This document shows positions 16,598-25,386 of a DNA stretch of 64,000 nt, in pieces (the stretch's first letter is position 1; every line of letters starts with the position of its first letter). The notes beneath the pieces were generated by a model. It was not told where the DNA came from and did not search any database. It worked only from the letters and a program-made list of their open reading frames with translations. Both the position numbers and the translations under genes were made by a program. The stretch comes from Microcoleus sp. EPA2 (GTDB taxonomy: Bacteria > Cyanobacteriota > Cyanobacteriia > Cyanobacteriales > Microcoleaceae). Where the stretch lies: contig JAHRFD010000022.1 of the NCBI GenBank assembly GCA_020882975.1, positions 45,823 through 109,822 of the forward strand, written 5' to 3'.

Positions 16598-18148
16598 ATG
16601 CTTAGTACCTTGCTCTGGTTGCCCGCGTTGGGCGCTGCGGTAGTCGGGTTCCTACCCGGAAACATCAATGGGATGCGTTTGCGCTCCATTGCCTCGGCTT
16701 TTGCTGCTGCTGTTTTCCTGTTAAATATCTGGCTGCTGGCTCAGTTCGATCCAGCCAATTCGGGATTGCAATTTCAAGAATATTTGCCTTGGATTCCGCA
16801 ATTAGGTTTGAGCTACAACTTAGGTATTGATGGGTTGTCTTTGCCACTGTTAGTTCTCAGTTCATTACTGACGCTATTAGTCATTTACGGCACGGGCCAA
16901 GAGATGGAACGTCCCCAGCTTTACTACGCATTGATTTTGCTAATCAATGCTGGTATTGCCGGAGCTTTGATGTCTCAAAATTTGCTGCTGTTTGTACTGT
17001 TTTACGAAATAGAATTAATTCCTTTTTATCTGTTGATTGCGATTTGGGGCGGCAAGCAGAGAGAATATGCTGCGATGAAGTTTCTAATCTATACCGCAGT
17101 TTCGGGACTTTTGGTGCTGGGCTCATTTTTGGGTATTGCTTGGTTGAGCGGTTCTTTAAACTTCGATTACAGCGCCATTAATACTCAAGAATTTCCCCTA
17201 AAAGCGCAGTTGATACTGTTAACAATTCTGCTGATTGGGTTGGGAATTAAAATTCCCTTGGTGCCGCTACACACTTGGCTACCGGATGCTTATGTGGAAG
17301 CTTCTCCAGCCACAGCAATTCTGTTGGGCGGTATTTTGGCAAAGTTGGGAACTTACGGTTTAGTCAGGTTCGGGTTGCAGATGTTTCCTGAAACTTGGAC
17401 AATTATTGCTCCTGGTTTAGCGATTATCGGCACGGTGAGCGTGATGTATGGTGCTTTGAGTGCGATCGCCCAAAGAGACATCAAACGCATGGTAGCCTAT
17501 AGTTCGATCGGACATATGGGATACATCCTGGTAGCCTGTGCAGCGGGCACGAAACTCGCGTTAATCGGTGCTGTCGGGCAAATGGTAAGCCACGGCTTGA
17601 TTTTAGCTTTGCTATTTTATTTAGTAGGCATCATCGAAACCAAAGTCGGCACGCGGGATTTGGACGTGCTCAACGGCTTGATGAATCCGATGCGGGGTTT
17701 ACCGACGGCAAGTTCGCTGTTAGTTTTGGGTGGGATGGCAAGTGCTGGTATTCCTGGTTTGGTCGGTTTTATTGCCGAATTTTTAGTATTTCAGGGCAGT
17801 TTTTCTATCTTTCCAATTCCCACTTTAATCTGCATTTTAGCTTCGGGTTTAACAGCCGTTTACTTTGTAATTCTACTCAATCGCACCTGTTTTGGGAAGT
17901 TGGATAACGCTACGGCTTACTATCCTCCTGTTACCTTTGGCGAAAATATGCCAGCCCTGGTTTTGGCGGGTATCATTTTTGTTTTGGGAATTCAGCCTGG
18001 CTGGTTGCTCAAGTGGAGTGAATCGACTACAAATGCGATCGTTGGTACTCTTCCGGCTGACAGAAATGCTCAAGTAGCTATTAGTTATTCCCTAAAAAAC
18101 TCGGCGATTGAAATCGCGTCGTGGACTAAGAAATTAACTGGTTCCTAG
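16598..18148 (+). CDS. ndhD: NDH-1 subunit NdhD of the CO2-uptake type (NdhD3/NdhD4)
   Basis: 516 residues, about 14 membrane segments. Antiporter-like subunit that pairs with NdhF in the distal NDH-1 arm. IPLVPLHTWLPDAYVEASPA is the signature of NuoM/NdhD proteins, with AIAQRDIKRMVAYSSIGHMG following. The start MLSTLLWLPALGAAVVGFLPG is hydrophobic as usual. Immediately precedes the CO2 hydration protein gene. The F3/D3 versus F4/D4 question is as for ndhF. Confidence 0.92.
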   Translation: MLSTLLWLPALGAAVVGFLPGNINGMRLRSIASAFAAAVFLLNIWLLAQFDPANSGLQFQEYLPWIPQLGLSYNLGIDGLSLPLLVLSSLLTLLVIYGTGQEMERPQLYYALILLINAGIAGALMSQNLLLFVLFYEIELIPFYLLIAIWGGKQREYAAMKFLIYTAVSGLLVLGSFLGIAWLSGSLNFDYSAINTQEFPLKAQLILLTILLIGLGIKIPLVPLHTWLPDAYVEASPATAILLGGILAKLGTYGLVRFGLQMFPETWTIIAPGLAIIGTVSVMYGALSAIAQRDIKRMVAYSSIGHMGYILVACAAGTKLALIGAVGQMVSHGLILALLFYLVGIIETKVGTRDLDVLNGLMNPMRGLPTASSLLVLGGMASAGIPGLVGFIAEFLVFQGSFSIFPIPTLICILASGLTAVYFVILLNRTCFGKLDNATAYYPPVTFGENMPALVLAGIIFVLGIQPGWLLKWSESTTNAIVGTLPADRNAQVAISYSLKNSAIEIASWTKKLTGS

Positions 18149-18256
18149 GCTCTGCCTGGGAACCGAGATCCAGAGGCTCTGCCTCGCTTTTGAGTAGGAA
18201 AATTGGAGGCAAAGCCTCCGGTTATGCGTTACCAGGCAGAGCCTGGGAACGAGGAT
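18142..18256. repeat. Palindromic CTCTGCCTGGGAACC / CCAGGCAGAGCCTGGGAACG repeat
   Basis: A three-part inverted repeat between ndhD and the CO2 hydration gene: GGCTCTGCCTGGGAACC (18149-18165), GAGGCTCTGCCTC and GGAGGCAAAGCCTCC in the middle, and CCAGGCAGAGCCTGGGAACG near 18231-18250. This widespread cyanobacterial repeat could form a processing hairpin between the two cistrons. Confidence 0.8.
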
Positions 18257-18293
18257 AAAAAGTTAAGAATTCACTCAAACTAAGGAATAAACA

Positions 18294-19616
18294 ATGGTAC
18301 AAACTCCTAGTAAACCGGCAACTAAACTACCTCCTTCCAAGCACGAATTTGCCGATGTAATTCATCGGCTAGAAGCAGGCGGCGCGATGATTCCCGATAC
18401 GCCGGAAAATCTGATGCAAATCATCGCTATTTGGAAAGCTTATGCAGTCCCGATGGACTTCTACTGGCGGGATTTGCTTTACATCGCGGAACGGGTATTT
18501 TTACAGCCGCTTCCTTTCTTTAAATACTTCTTACCCCAAGAGTATTTAGACTTGCAAAATCACTATGCAGGTGACGGTGCAGATTTGCGAATCTGGCGGG
18601 GGACTGGCAGCGTTCACCCTGAACTTTTGGAGTTCATGGAAAAGGGAGAAACTGGTAAAATGCCGCGATTGTTTCACCATTTGTGGCACGATCGCATTAA
18701 CATGGAATTTGCCGAAGAGTGCATGAGAGCGATGCTTTGGCACCGGGGCTTGTACGTGCCGACGAATCAATTCGATCCTTATTTGGACAGTGACGAATAT
18801 AAAGCTAATGCCGATCGCGCCATTAAAGCTTACTTCAAAAAAGACCCGTTCATGCTGGGACTTCATGCAGCATTTCCTGAAATGTTTTTAGAACAATGTC
18901 GCCAAATGTCTTATTACAGCAATCTCGGTTTATTCTGGGAAGTAATGGCACCGGTGTTTTTTGAAGTTTCGGATCTTTACGATGAAGGGAAAGTTAAGAC
19001 AGTCCCCGATGCGATGAACTTCCTGGTAAATGGGATATTTGCGATCGCCGGAAGGCCCATTTACCACCATGTCCAAATCGACGGCGAAACCTACGAAATC
19101 ATCCCCAAATCCAAAGGTTTCACATGGCTTTACGAAGCAGCGTTACCTTACGTAGAAGCTGTATTTTACCGCACTTCGCCGTTCCGAGGAACCAAATCTT
19201 ACAACGCCCAAGCTAGGGAAGTTCCCGACGATCAAAAAGACTTCCACTACGGAGTGCTTTATGCAGACAAATTCCCCGTAGGTACGGCAGGAATTCCACC
19301 GACATTGCTAGCCCAAGATATGTTGCATTTCTTACCGCCTTACTTGCTGGATTTCTACAAACAGCGCTGTCGCGGTGAAGATGATATCCTCAATCAAATA
19401 GGGGTGACATTTCAGCGATCGATGTACTGTGTAACTTCCGCAGTATTTCAAGCATTGCGGACTGCGCTGTTATATCCTTTGGATGACCCGAATCCAAAGC
19501 ATTTGAAAGCAAATCGAGCATTTTTCGAGTCACAGCTCGATCGCTTCTGCCGCCCCGAATACGGCATGAAATATGCGGCGAAATTGAATAGCATTCAGAC
19601 TTCCGATTACAGGTAA
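18294..19616 (+). CDS. CO2 hydration protein (ChpX/ChpY = CupA/CupB family)
   Basis: 440 residues, soluble with no signal. Extra subunit of the CO2-uptake NDH-1 complexes, thought to act as a zinc-dependent, light-driven, one-way CO2-to-bicarbonate converter at the tip of the membrane arm. The whole protein is highly typical: HRLEAGGAMIPDTPENLMQI near the N-terminus, MDFYWRDLLYIAERVF, LPQEYLDLQNHYAGDGADLR, and several conserved His/Asp/Cys. It is preceded by ndhD (145 bp) and followed by a small ORF. I cannot separate CupA from CupB by eye; see ndhF. Confidence 0.9.
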   Translation: MVQTPSKPATKLPPSKHEFADVIHRLEAGGAMIPDTPENLMQIIAIWKAYAVPMDFYWRDLLYIAERVFLQPLPFFKYFLPQEYLDLQNHYAGDGADLRIWRGTGSVHPELLEFMEKGETGKMPRLFHHLWHDRINMEFAEECMRAMLWHRGLYVPTNQFDPYLDSDEYKANADRAIKAYFKKDPFMLGLHAAFPEMFLEQCRQMSYYSNLGLFWEVMAPVFFEVSDLYDEGKVKTVPDAMNFLVNGIFAIAGRPIYHHVQIDGETYEIIPKSKGFTWLYEAALPYVEAVFYRTSPFRGTKSYNAQAREVPDDQKDFHYGVLYADKFPVGTAGIPPTLLAQDMLHFLPPYLLDFYKQRCRGEDDILNQIGVTFQRSMYCVTSAVFQALRTALLYPLDDPNPKHLKANRAFFESQLDRFCRPEYGMKYAAKLNSIQTSDYR

Positions 19617-19640
19617 AGAATGTTGAGCTGCGAGTCCACG

Positions 19641-19700
19641 AGTCCGCCAGGGGTTTAAACCCCTGGCTCAAAGAAGAAAGTCGGTTGAAACCGACTGGGG
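19641..19700. repeat. CCAGGGGTTTAAACCCCTGG palindrome plus GTCGGTTGAAACCGAC
   Basis: A perfect 20-bp palindrome (19648-19667) next to a 16-bp one (19680-19695), separated by 12 bases. A common cyanobacterial dispersed repeat; here it may act as a 3' hairpin of the CO2 hydration gene. The CTCTGCGCTCTCTGCGGT repeat follows at about 19785-19815. Confidence 0.8.
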
Positions 19701-19841
19701 AACATGAGAGCTTTTGAATTGGTTTCAAAAGTGGTATAATATTAAATAAGTTATCATCATAATTATTCATCTTTCACTCTTCTCTTCCTCTGCGCTCTCT
19801 GCGCTCTCTGCGGTAAAAAAAATCCAATCTAAAAAAGAATC

Positions 19842-20048
19842 ATGAATAGCCAAGATGTAGCAAAATATATCGAAGCCACAGATGGGAGTTCTAAACCTTG
19901 GCTGTTAGTGCAACTGCGCCTCAAAAAACTGCAAGAAAGGCGATCGGAGATTTCTGCTGAAGAGTATATGACAGAACTTACCGACATTCACAAAGACTTA
20001 ATGAATCTGGGGGAATGGTGGCTCGGCATCGAAGATGAAGTATTTTAA
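19842..20048 (+). CDS. Small conserved-looking protein downstream of the CO2 hydration gene
   Basis: 68 residues, predicted mostly helical (LQERRSEISAEEYMTELTDI), acidic C-terminus GIEDEVF. It is not the fasciclin-domain CupS that follows cupA in Synechocystis (length and sequence differ). Its position, same strand and 225 bp after the CO2 hydration gene, suggests a link to the complex, but function is unknown and the intervening repeats weaken the operon argument. Confidence 0.6.
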   Translation: MNSQDVAKYIEATDGSSKPWLLVQLRLKKLQERRSEISAEEYMTELTDIHKDLMNLGEWWLGIEDEVF

Positions 20049-20132
20049 ACTATGATTCATTTCAGATGAAAACCGCTGGCTGCAACCAGAGTGCGATCGC
20101 CTATCATAAAAATAACCCCCTTGCAGCGCATC

Positions 20133-20137
20133 AGGAG
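20133..20137 (+). promoter_or_regulatory. Ribosome-binding site of the NACHT-HEAT gene
   Basis: AGGAG nine bases before ATG 20147 decides the start (MSDPITLGLLF) over the in-frame ATG at 20066. Confidence 0.65.
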
Positions 20138-20146
20138 AACCCTCGA

Positions 20147-23100
20147 ATGTCAGATCCGATTACCTTGGGCTTACTTTTCACAGTCGCTTGGCAAGCCATT
20201 CTCGGCACTCAAGTTAATGATGCAGCAAAGCACCTCTGTTTGACAGGGATAAAAAACATATCACGAAACGGAAAAATTGTCAATCACGATTTAGAAAAAG
20301 CGCTAAAAACATCTTTCCTGAAAGCTCAACAACAAATCGCCTCAGAATGCAAACAGGAAATCGACCCCAAAAATACAGCGAACCGAGAGAGTTTTGCCTA
20401 TTCGCTGCAAGACAGGCGCAGGGATTTCGATTGGTTGAAACGAAAGCTGGAAAAACTCAAATTAGAATTAGAACAAGTTAACAAAGAAACAGTCCCGTCT
20501 GGGATTCCTATTGCAGGTTTAGATGAGATAGAATTGCTGCTGACTGCGAAAGATGAGTTAAAGCAGAATCAGGTTGAAAAACTCAAGCAAAAACTGCTAG
20601 AAGTTGCCCTAGAAAATTGCGATGTCGCACCTTACAAGACAAAGTTAGAGCAAGAATTATTTGATTTATTATCAGCATACTTTGCTCAGGAAGTCAAGGA
20701 AAACGACAAAGTTTTTCAGATTTTTACGGGGCAGAGTTTAACGCGGATTGATAGCACAACTCAAGAGATGCACGCTTGGCTTCAGGAGATTGTGGAAAAG
20801 AGCCGCATTGTTTATCAACCGATTGACTGGCGGGATATTTGCCAGCAGATTTTAGACGAGAAAGAACAGCAGCGACTTAGTAGCGATCGGCTAACTTTTG
20901 GCAGCCATCAAATTGATGATGTCTACGTGCCGCTGGGATTGGTGGAACGGCACAAAGTGACTCAGCAGCGCGAGAATTTTGGGGCTGAGGAAGGTTCGGA
21001 TTTGTATCGAGAAAAAGAAGTTACTCAGACATTTGAACATAGCGAGTTTCTCGAACAAGTAATCCAGCAAGGAATTAGCCCGAAAAGTGATGGGAAGCGG
21101 TTAGGAATTATTGGGGAACCGGGGGCGGGAAAAACAACGCTGTTGCGGCAGATTGGGAATTGGGTAGCGGCGGGCATTTCCGAGGCTATGGTAATTTGGG
21201 TATCCTTGGCGGATTTGCAGGGGAAGGAATTAGAAACCTATTTATTTGACAATTGGCTGCTGGCGGCAATTAAGAGAATTGGGAAGGCTGAGGCGACGGC
21301 GGATATTAAGGATGATTTTTTAGCACAATTTAATGCCGATCGCGTGTGGTTGGTGTTGGATGGGGCGGATGAGATGGCGGTGGGAGATGGGAATCCTTTG
21401 GCGGAAATTGAGCGGCAAATTAGGACGGGCGGTTGTATTCAAAGGGCGCGAATTGTGCTAAGTTGTCGGCAGAATGTCTGGGATGCGATCGGCTCTGCAT
21501 TGGATAGTTTTGATACTTATCGCACTCTGGAATTTTCCTATCCCGAACAAGTGGAAATGTTTATCGATAAATGGTTTGGAACCCTCGCTAACCCGCAGTT
21601 TGGAACCCCCCCTAGCCCCCCCTTGGTAAGGGGGGGGACAAGAGAAGAAGGGGAAACTATCGATCGGTTTGGAACCCCCCCTAACCCCCCCTTGGTAAGG
21701 GGGGGGACAAGAGAAGATGGGGAGCAGATAAGAGAAGATGAAACTCTTGCTCCCCCCTTAGCAAGGGGGGCTGGGGGGGTTCTTTCTCAACAATTACCAG
21801 AAGCCGGAGAAACTCTTGCTCCCCCCTTAGCAAGGGGGGCTGGGGGGGATCTCTCAAAACTGCTACGGGAAGCATTAGCAGCACCGGGAAAAGAACGAAT
21901 TCGAGATTTAGTAAAAAATCCCCTGAGATGCTCGCTGCTGTGCGGCACTTGGCAATCCTTGGATGGCGATTTGCCGGATACCAAGGCTAAGCTTTATCGG
22001 CGGTTTGTGACTACTTTGTATCAGTGGAAAAAACCGCACTTGAATTGGATTCAGCAGCAGGATTTGAATGCGGCTTTGGGGAAATTGGCACTTTCAGGAA
22101 TGTTAAATGAAACTGCGCGGTTTCAGTTGCGAGAAAGTGTGGGATATCGGCTGATGGGTGCATCGCAGTTTGAGTTAGCTTGTCGTTTGGGTTGGCTGAA
22201 TTTAGTGGCGAGGGATGGGGAGACGCTGGAGGGGATTTATGCTTTTTACCATCCGACGTTTCAGGAATATTTTGCGGCGTTGGCGGTTGAGGATTGGCAC
22301 TTTTTCTTGAATCATATTCCCCCAGAGGGCGGGCACGGGGGCACCGCCCCTACGAGGGATGGGGTTTACCGGATTTTTGAGAAGCAGTGGAAGGAGGTTA
22401 TTTTGCTGTGGTTGGGGCGTGAGGAGGTTGGGAAGGAAGAGAAGGAAGGGTTTATTAAGGCGTTGGTTGAGTTTGAGGATGGGTGTCATGATTTTTATGG
22501 ATATCGTGCGTATTTTTTAGCGGCTGCGGGGATTGCTGAGTTTAAAGATTGCAGTCTTGCTGATGAGATTGTGTCGCAGGTTATTAAGTGGGGATTTGGT
22601 TATTTTAATGAGGAAAAGCAGCAGTGGTGGACATTTATCGCTCCACTGGCAGAGGGTTCATGGGATATATTGAAGGAGACGGATGAGAAAAGGGCGATCT
22701 CCGCTTTAGCCGAGTTAATCCGCAATTCAGGTAATGAAGAAACCCGGTGGATAGCGGCAAATATCTTAGGGGAAATAGACAAAGATAATCCAGTTGCGAT
22801 TGAAGCTTTAGTCGAGTTGATCCGTACTTCTCAGGATGAAAATACCCGGAGGGAAGCCGCAAATAGCTTAGGCAAAATAGGCAAAGATAACCCAGTGGCG
22901 ATCTCCGCTTTAGTCGAGCTAATCCACAATTCAGGTGATGAAGGTACCGAGTTGGAAGCGGCACATATCTTAAGGAAAATAGGCAAAGATAACCCAGTGG
23001 TGATCTCCGCTTTAGTCGAGTTAATACGCAATTCAGGTGATGAAGATACTCGGTGGATAGCGGCATATAGCTTAGGGGAAATAGACAAAGATAACCCAGT

Positions 23101-24436
23101 GGCGATCACCGCTTTAGTCGAGTTAATCCGCAATTCAGATGATGAAGATACCCGGATGCGAGCGGCCGATAGCTTAGGGAAAATAGACAAAGATAACCCA
23201 GTGGCGATCACCGCTTTAGTCGAGTTAATCCGCAATTCAGGTAATGAAGATACTCGGATTGAAGCGGTATATAGCTTAGGGAAAATAGGCAAAGATAACC
23301 CAGTGGCGATCGCCGCTTTAGTCGAGTCAATCCGCAATTCAGATGATGAAAATCCCCGGACACTAGCGGCATCTAGCTTAGGGAAAATAGGCAAAGATAA
23401 CCCAGTGGTTATCTCCGCTTTAGTCGAGTTAATCCGCAATTCAGGTGATGAATCTACCCGGCGGCGGTTAGCGGCATATAGCTTAGGGGAAATAGACAAA
23501 GATAACCCAGTGGCGATCGCCGCTTTAGTCGAGTTAATCCGCAATTCAGATGATGAAAAAAACCGGAGGCAAGCGGCAGATAGCTTAGGGAAAATAGGCA
23601 AAGATAATCCAGTTGCCATCCAAGCTTTAGTCGAGTTAATCCGCAATTCAGATGATGAAAAAAACCGGAGGCAAGCGGCATATAGCTTAGGGAAAATAAG
23701 CAAAGATAACCCAGTTGCCATCCAAGCTTTAGTCGAGTTAATCCGTACTTCTCAGGATGAATCTACGCGGAGGCACGCGGCAGATAGCTTAGGTAAAATC
23801 ATGAAAGGTAAACACTTCGCCACCGCAGTCTCTGGTTTGAAAGATTGCCTAACTTCCGAAATTTCCGAAAACGACTTTACTCTTTATCACAAGTGCTGCC
23901 TAGTCCTCTCGGACTGCGCCGAAAACATGACTTACCCAGAATTTTATCAAGCATGGCACACTCAACCCACCAATTCCCCAATACCCGATCGCAACCACCG
24001 ACAAAATACAGATATCCCCACACTCCTCAAACAACTCCAACCTACCGATAAAACCTGCCCCGTTCCCCTCAACATTCGCGCCTTAGAAGGCGAAACCGAT
24101 ACAAGCCCGATCGCCCAAGAGCTCTGTACCCAACTATATCAAACAATCTTCCCCGCAGATACAGACATCCCCGCCATACGCAACGCCCCCGAATTCAAGC
24201 GATTAATTCCGCAACTCAAAAACCGCCTGCAAAAACAGCACATCGCCTTAATTTTGCACTCCTGTCCCTGCGAAGATGCGCTTTCGTCTTTCACCCGCAA
24301 ACTCGCCGACAGTCACATGGGTATTCATATCGCCTGGATTACCGATACACCGCTGGAATTGCCGTTAACAGGTTTTGCGGCGGATGCAGATGATTTGTTC
24401 GATGCGGTGCACAATTGGATTGAAGCGATTGGTTAG
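20147..24436 (+). CDS. NACHT-type STAND NTPase with HEAT-repeat array
   Basis: 1429 residues from ATG 20147. Layout: N-terminal helical/coiled-coil region (1-310); NACHT NTPase with Walker A GEPGAGKTTLL near 323 and Walker B VWLVLDGADEM near 400, then VLSCRQNVWD; low-complexity PPLVRGG insert (~484-568); helical lid region (~570-760); 11 HEAT-type repeats of 34 residues (~850-1220, consensus KDNPVAIxALVELIRNSxDE); a Cys-containing linker; and a C-terminal alpha/beta domain (~1300-1429). No nuclease, TIR or protease effector is recognisable. Bacterial NACHT proteins include anti-phage sensors; HEAT repeats are usually the ligand-sensing part. A defence or signalling role is inferred. It shares an accessory island with a second NACHT gene. 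Confidence 0.88.
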   Translation: MSDPITLGLLFTVAWQAILGTQVNDAAKHLCLTGIKNISRNGKIVNHDLEKALKTSFLKAQQQIASECKQEIDPKNTANRESFAYSLQDRRRDFDWLKRKLEKLKLELEQVNKETVPSGIPIAGLDEIELLLTAKDELKQNQVEKLKQKLLEVALENCDVAPYKTKLEQELFDLLSAYFAQEVKENDKVFQIFTGQSLTRIDSTTQEMHAWLQEIVEKSRIVYQPIDWRDICQQILDEKEQQRLSSDRLTFGSHQIDDVYVPLGLVERHKVTQQRENFGAEEGSDLYREKEVTQTFEHSEFLEQVIQQGISPKSDGKRLGIIGEPGAGKTTLLRQIGNWVAAGISEAMVIWVSLADLQGKELETYLFDNWLLAAIKRIGKAEATADIKDDFLAQFNADRVWLVLDGADEMAVGDGNPLAEIERQIRTGGCIQRARIVLSCRQNVWDAIGSALDSFDTYRTLEFSYPEQVEMFIDKWFGTLANPQFGTPPSPPLVRGGTREEGETIDRFGTPPNPPLVRGGTREDGEQIREDETLAPPLARGAGGVLSQQLPEAGETLAPPLARGAGGDLSKLLREALAAPGKERIRDLVKNPLRCSLLCGTWQSLDGDLPDTKAKLYRRFVTTLYQWKKPHLNWIQQQDLNAALGKLALSGMLNETARFQLRESVGYRLMGASQFELACRLGWLNLVARDGETLEGIYAFYHPTFQEYFAALAVEDWHFFLNHIPPEGGHGGTAPTRDGVYRIFEKQWKEVILLWLGREEVGKEEKEGFIKALVEFEDGCHDFYGYRAYFLAAAGIAEFKDCSLADEIVSQVIKWGFGYFNEEKQQWWTFIAPLAEGSWDILKETDEKRAISALAELIRNSGNEETRWIAANILGEIDKDNPVAIEALVELIRTSQDENTRREAANSLGKIGKDNPVAISALVELIHNSGDEGTELEAAHILRKIGKDNPVVISALVELIRNSGDEDTRWIAAYSLGEIDKDNPVAITALVELIRNSDDEDTRMRAADSLGKIDKDNPVAITALVELIRNSGNEDTRIEAVYSLGKIGKDNPVAIAALVESIRNSDDENPRTLAASSLGKIGKDNPVVISALVELIRNSGDESTRRRLAAYSLGEIDKDNPVAIAALVELIRNSDDEKNRRQAADSLGKIGKDNPVAIQALVELIRNSDDEKNRRQAAYSLGKISKDNPVAIQALVELIRTSQDESTRRHAADSLGKIMKGKHFATAVSGLKDCLTSEISENDFTLYHKCCLVLSDCAENMTYPEFYQAWHTQPTNSPIPDRNHRQNTDIPTLLKQLQPTDKTCPVPLNIRALEGETDTSPIAQELCTQLYQTIFPADTDIPAIRNAPEFKRLIPQLKNRLQKQHIALILHSCPCEDALSSFTRKLADSHMGIHIAWITDTPLELPLTGFAADADDLFDAVHNWIEAIG
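21597..21858 (+). repeat. Four in-frame copies of the CCCCCCTTGGTAAGGGGGG palindrome inside the NACHT gene
   Basis: Two copies (about 21606-21637 and 21676-21706) are in one orientation and encode GTPPSPPLVRGG and GTPPNPPLVRGG. Two more (about 21744-21780 and 21813-21850) are the related CCCCCCTTAGCAAGGGGGG form and encode APPLARGAGG twice. Together they add ~85 residues between the NACHT core and the downstream helical region without breaking the frame. Confidence 0.9.
22325..22356 (+). repeat. Second palindrome family (GGGCGGGCAC...GGCACCGCCCCTAC) inside the NACHT gene
   Basis: GGGCGGGCACGGGGGCACCG followed by CCCCTAC is the palindrome also found inside the MITE near 38180-38210. In the protein it encodes GGHGGTAPTRDG. 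Confidence 0.75.
22690..23802 (+). repeat. Coding tandem repeat, eleven 102-bp units (HEAT)
   Basis: Each unit carries AAAGATAACCCAGTGGCGAT then CGCTTTAGTCGAGTTAATCC with few changes. Unit length is 102 bp (34 aa), except one unit near 23415-23520 with a single additional codon. DNA-level near-identity means recent homogenisation or expansion; the variable codons cluster at the same helix positions (after ALVELI and around RxxAA). Confidence 0.9.
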
Positions 24437-24446
24437 CGATCGCCAT

Positions 24447-24917
24447 TTAAAATTTCTCCATCAAATCTTTTTCTGCGGCATAAACATCTCGTAGCTGTTG
24501 TAGCCCCGCCCCAGAAATCGCCGATTTAACTTTAGCTACCAACAGTCCCCACTCCCACAAGCTGTCAACAGAAACAGCCTCTTTGAACTTGTGCGTGTAG
24601 AATTTTGTCCAAAATACCGGTGCTAGCTTGCTTTTCCAGCGTTTGTACCATCTGCCAAAATCTTGCAGGGCGATCGGCTTTACTGCTAAAATCGGCGGAA
24701 AATCGGCGTAGCTGACAAACCTACTGATACCTTTTGCGTGCACGTAAACCATGTAGCGACAGCATTCGATGCGGTAAATGTCCTCAACTGCGATATTGAA
24801 CAGGAGTGCGACTGTTTCTTCTGTGACAAATCTCGCCAGGGGATGCAGGATGGGAGATTTATGAATTATCTTGGATTCTGGGATCGCCGATGATTTTCTC
24901 GAAGTATCTGATATCAT
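24447..24917 (-). CDS. Hypothetical protein between NACHT gene and XRE regulators
   Basis: 156 residues from ATG 24917, convergent with the NACHT-HEAT gene (stops 10 bases apart). Basic and aromatic-rich (FGRWYKRWKSKLAPVFWTKF); no signal, membrane segment or known motif. LHPLARFVTEETVALLFNIA suggests a folded helical domain. I do not recognise a family. Its place inside the island and its divergence from the XRE genes make it a possible accessory component. Confidence 0.55.
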   Translation of the reverse strand: MISDTSRKSSAIPESKIIHKSPILHPLARFVTEETVALLFNIAVEDIYRIECCRYMVYVHAKGISRFVSYADFPPILAVKPIALQDFGRWYKRWKSKLAPVFWTKFYTHKFKEAVSVDSLWEWGLLVAKVKSAISGAGLQQLRDVYAAEKDLMEKF

Positions 24918-25086
24918 AGTAAGTGCCTATTCTGATTGTAGATAAATCTATTGATGGTAGGTCAGACAGCTAGTAACTGTCTCTTGAAGTTTTGAAAACG
25001 ATCGCCCTTTAGTTTTCGAGGCCAGAGGGCGCTCGACTTTTTACATATACTACAATTATACGACGCAACTGCATCAACTGTCAAGC

Positions 25087-25299
25087 ATGGGTTTAGTCAG
25101 GCTCAAAATTCGGGAACTAGCTGCGGAGAAGGGCTGGACGCTTAAGGAAGTATCCGATCGCTCTGGGGTGATTTATAGCACCGTCAGAAGCTATGCTCGT
25201 CGTCCTGAAATGGCAATGGTTGACTTTACTTGCCTGCGGAGGTTAGCTAGAACTTTTGATGTGATGATTGAGGATTTGGTTGAGGTTTTGGAAGAGTAG
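25087..25299 (+). CDS. Small XRE/Cro-C1-type HTH regulator, copy 1
   Basis: 70 residues forming one helix-turn-helix domain: IRELAAEKGWTLKEVSDRSG (helices 1-2), VIYSTVRSYARRPEMAMVDF (recognition helix), ending DVMIEDLVEVLEE. This is the HTH_26/XRE single-domain type used as operon repressors and antitoxins. Tandem paralogue follows 300 bases later. There is no good Shine-Dalgarno before ATG 25087; GTCAAGC precedes both copies. Possible regulator of the adjacent NACHT or hypothetical gene; inferred. Confidence 0.82.
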   Translation: MGLVRLKIRELAAEKGWTLKEVSDRSGVIYSTVRSYARRPEMAMVDFTCLRRLARTFDVMIEDLVEVLEE

Positions 25300-25386
25300 G
25301 TCGATCGCTCGATCGTTGTCCAGACGTGAGGCGATCGCTTTTTCAGATGCAATTATCTTAAAACGCAACTGCATTATTTGTCAAGC

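Noticed and set aside
19842..20048. CupS
   Set aside because: CupS of Synechocystis is about twice as long and has a fasciclin-type domain; this 68-aa protein does not resemble it.
22831..23721. 296-residue minus-strand frame opposite the HEAT repeats
   Set aside because: Antisense of a repeated coding array; periodicity and codon use come from the NACHT gene on the plus strand.
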